A stretch of 64,000 bases of DNA from Steroidobacter agaridevorans. GTDB lineage: Bacteria > Pseudomonadota > Gammaproteobacteria > Steroidobacterales > Steroidobacteraceae. The position numbers and the translations under genes are program-made. Of this stretch, positions 63,430-64,000 are shown piece after piece. The DNA lies in contig NZ_BLJO01000007.1 of assembly GCF_009932555.1 (NCBI RefSeq), positions 419,522-483,521 on the forward strand, read 5' to 3'. The stretch's first letter is position 1, and each line of letters starts with the position of its first letter. Under the pieces are notes generated by a model. That model was given only the letters and a program-made list of their open reading frames with translations. It searched no databases and was not told the DNA's origin.

Positions 63430-64000
63430 TTACTTGGAGCCGCTTGGCAAGACACTGGGTGCGCCAGCGCGCATGTACCTGGCCAGATTGCGGTGGAAAT
63501 TGGTGATCTTTCGTTCCTGGTGCGGGTTCGGCAGCGTTCCGCGGAAGCCGCGAGAACGCATGCCCTTCTGCACCGCCGCCATGTTCGAGAAATCCTGCGA
63601 GAGCACGAGGCCCCAGTTCGCCTCGGTCGGGTCGGCGTACACCCACTCGGTCTTCGGCTCGCCGCCTTCGGGATAACGCTCGATTGCATAAGACTCGAAC
63701 ACGCACTTGTGAGGATCGTCGCCATACGGGCGCGCGCGATAACACAAGGCAAACGTGATGCCTTGGAGGATCGCCATGTTCGGGAAGATGCTCCAGGCAA
63801 GGCCCGCTTTGGACATCTGATCCGGCGTGATCGTCGGCCAGATCACACCGCGCGCGGCATCGTCCGCCTTCGCGCGTTCGAGCCAATGTTTGATGACCTG
63901 ATCGGGCGGCGTGCCCTCGGGCAATTCATCGACCAGACGCTTGGCGGCGTTGACCAGCGTTTCCGTGGTGCTGGCTTTGTTGACCGTCGTGTAGATCTCG
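63430..64000 (-). CDS. Rieske-type oxygenase catalytic domain (N-terminus cut by window edge)
   Basis: The last 190 codons of a ring-hydroxylating-type oxygenase large subunit; the Rieske domain lies beyond the window. The visible part contains the end of the catalytic domain: AGLAWSIFPNMAILQG, CVFESYAIERYP and the helical close QDFSNMAAVQKGMRSRGFRG. The order of these blocks matches the oxygenase at 35904 (FPNLMILPQAG, QDLGNIPRIQKGLHSR). It ends 26 bases before the ThDP-enzyme ATG and is probably the first visible gene of that operon. Confidence 0.82.
   Translation of the reverse strand, partial: EIYTTVNKASTTETLVNAAKRLVDELPEGTPPDQVIKHWLERAKADDAARGVIWPTITPDQMSKAGLAWSIFPNMAILQGITFALCYRARPYGDDPHKCVFESYAIERYPEGGEPKTEWVYADPTEANWGLVLSQDFSNMAAVQKGMRSRGFRGTLPNPHQERKITNFHRNLARYMRAGAPSVLPSGSK

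Noticed and set aside
61701..63506. 601-codon plus-strand frame opposite the ThDP enzyme
   Set aside because: Shadow of a clear enzyme; composition is Arg/His/Leu-rich with no motif.
1..64000. Mobile element, prophage, CRISPR or tRNA in the window
   Set aside because: No transposase, integrase, regularly spaced repeat or tRNA-like cloverleaf was noticed in the gaps; a computed tRNA and repeat scan would be needed to exclude them fully.

Overview
The window is 64 kb of GC-rich bacterial chromosome. It has dense gene packing, many stop/start overlaps, five large TonB-dependent receptors, several ECF sigma modules, polysaccharide-degradation genes and two or three CoA-thioester catabolic operons. 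This combination fits a gammaproteobacterium of the Steroidobacter/Povalibacter kind (Steroidobacteraceae). That placement is inferred from gene content only, since no rRNA or other marker gene is present. I saw no tRNA, rRNA, CRISPR array, transposase, integrase or phage gene.

Layout. (1) 1-5.4 kb, minus strand: a secreted HbpS/GlcG-like haem-binding protein, a membrane PAS histidine kinase with no response regulator, and a TonB receptor cut by the window edge. The kinase-receptor gap holds three inverted repeats spaced about two helical turns apart. (2) 5.6-12.7 kb: an exported isoaspartate methyltransferase, then a FecI-FecR-receptor cascade whose STN-type receptor overlaps a lipoprotein FAD oxidoreductase. 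(3) 12.9-18.5 kb: a small lipoprotein and two more ECF sigma modules on the plus strand. The first is followed by a membrane protein whose periplasmic part looks like a PstS phosphate-binding domain, then by a short secretin-like protein. (4) 18.5-26 kb: a polysaccharide-utilisation locus with receptor, sulfatase and tandem-domain GH43 protein, divergent from a second GH43-like enzyme. Its divergent promoter carries the same inverted repeat as the 2.1 kb region. (5) 26-32 kb: a large unrecognised exported protein, a TetR regulator and a fourth receptor. (6) 32-47.5 kb: a tightly coupled ten-gene minus-strand operon. It encodes two adjacent acyl-CoA dehydrogenase subunits, a DapB-fold dehydrogenase, an MFS transporter, a third acyl-CoA dehydrogenase-like protein, an SDR, a Rieske oxygenase, an AhpD/CMD-type protein and two acyl-CoA ligases. 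An AraC-type activator lies divergent to it, followed by a paralogous AraC divergent from a beta-propeller protein. (7) 47.5-54 kb: a second CoA pathway (acyl-CoA ligase, MaoC-type hydratase, family III CoA-transferase, SDR) divergent from an IclR regulator. (8) 47.5-58 kb: three small exported proteins that look like one family, an outer-membrane barrel and a 792-residue exported esterase-like protein. (9) 58-64 kb: Rieske oxygenase (cut by the edge), ThDP-dependent enzyme, aldehyde dehydrogenase and a fifth receptor, probably one operon.

Working picture: the region is a catabolic accessory island. Receptors import large or scarce substrates, exported sulfatase, GH43 and esterase enzymes trim polymers outside the cytoplasm, and CoA ligases, dehydrogenases, hydratase, CoA-transferase and Rieske oxygenases oxidise the carbon skeletons inside. 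Each block has its own local regulator. The actual substrates cannot be read from the sequence.
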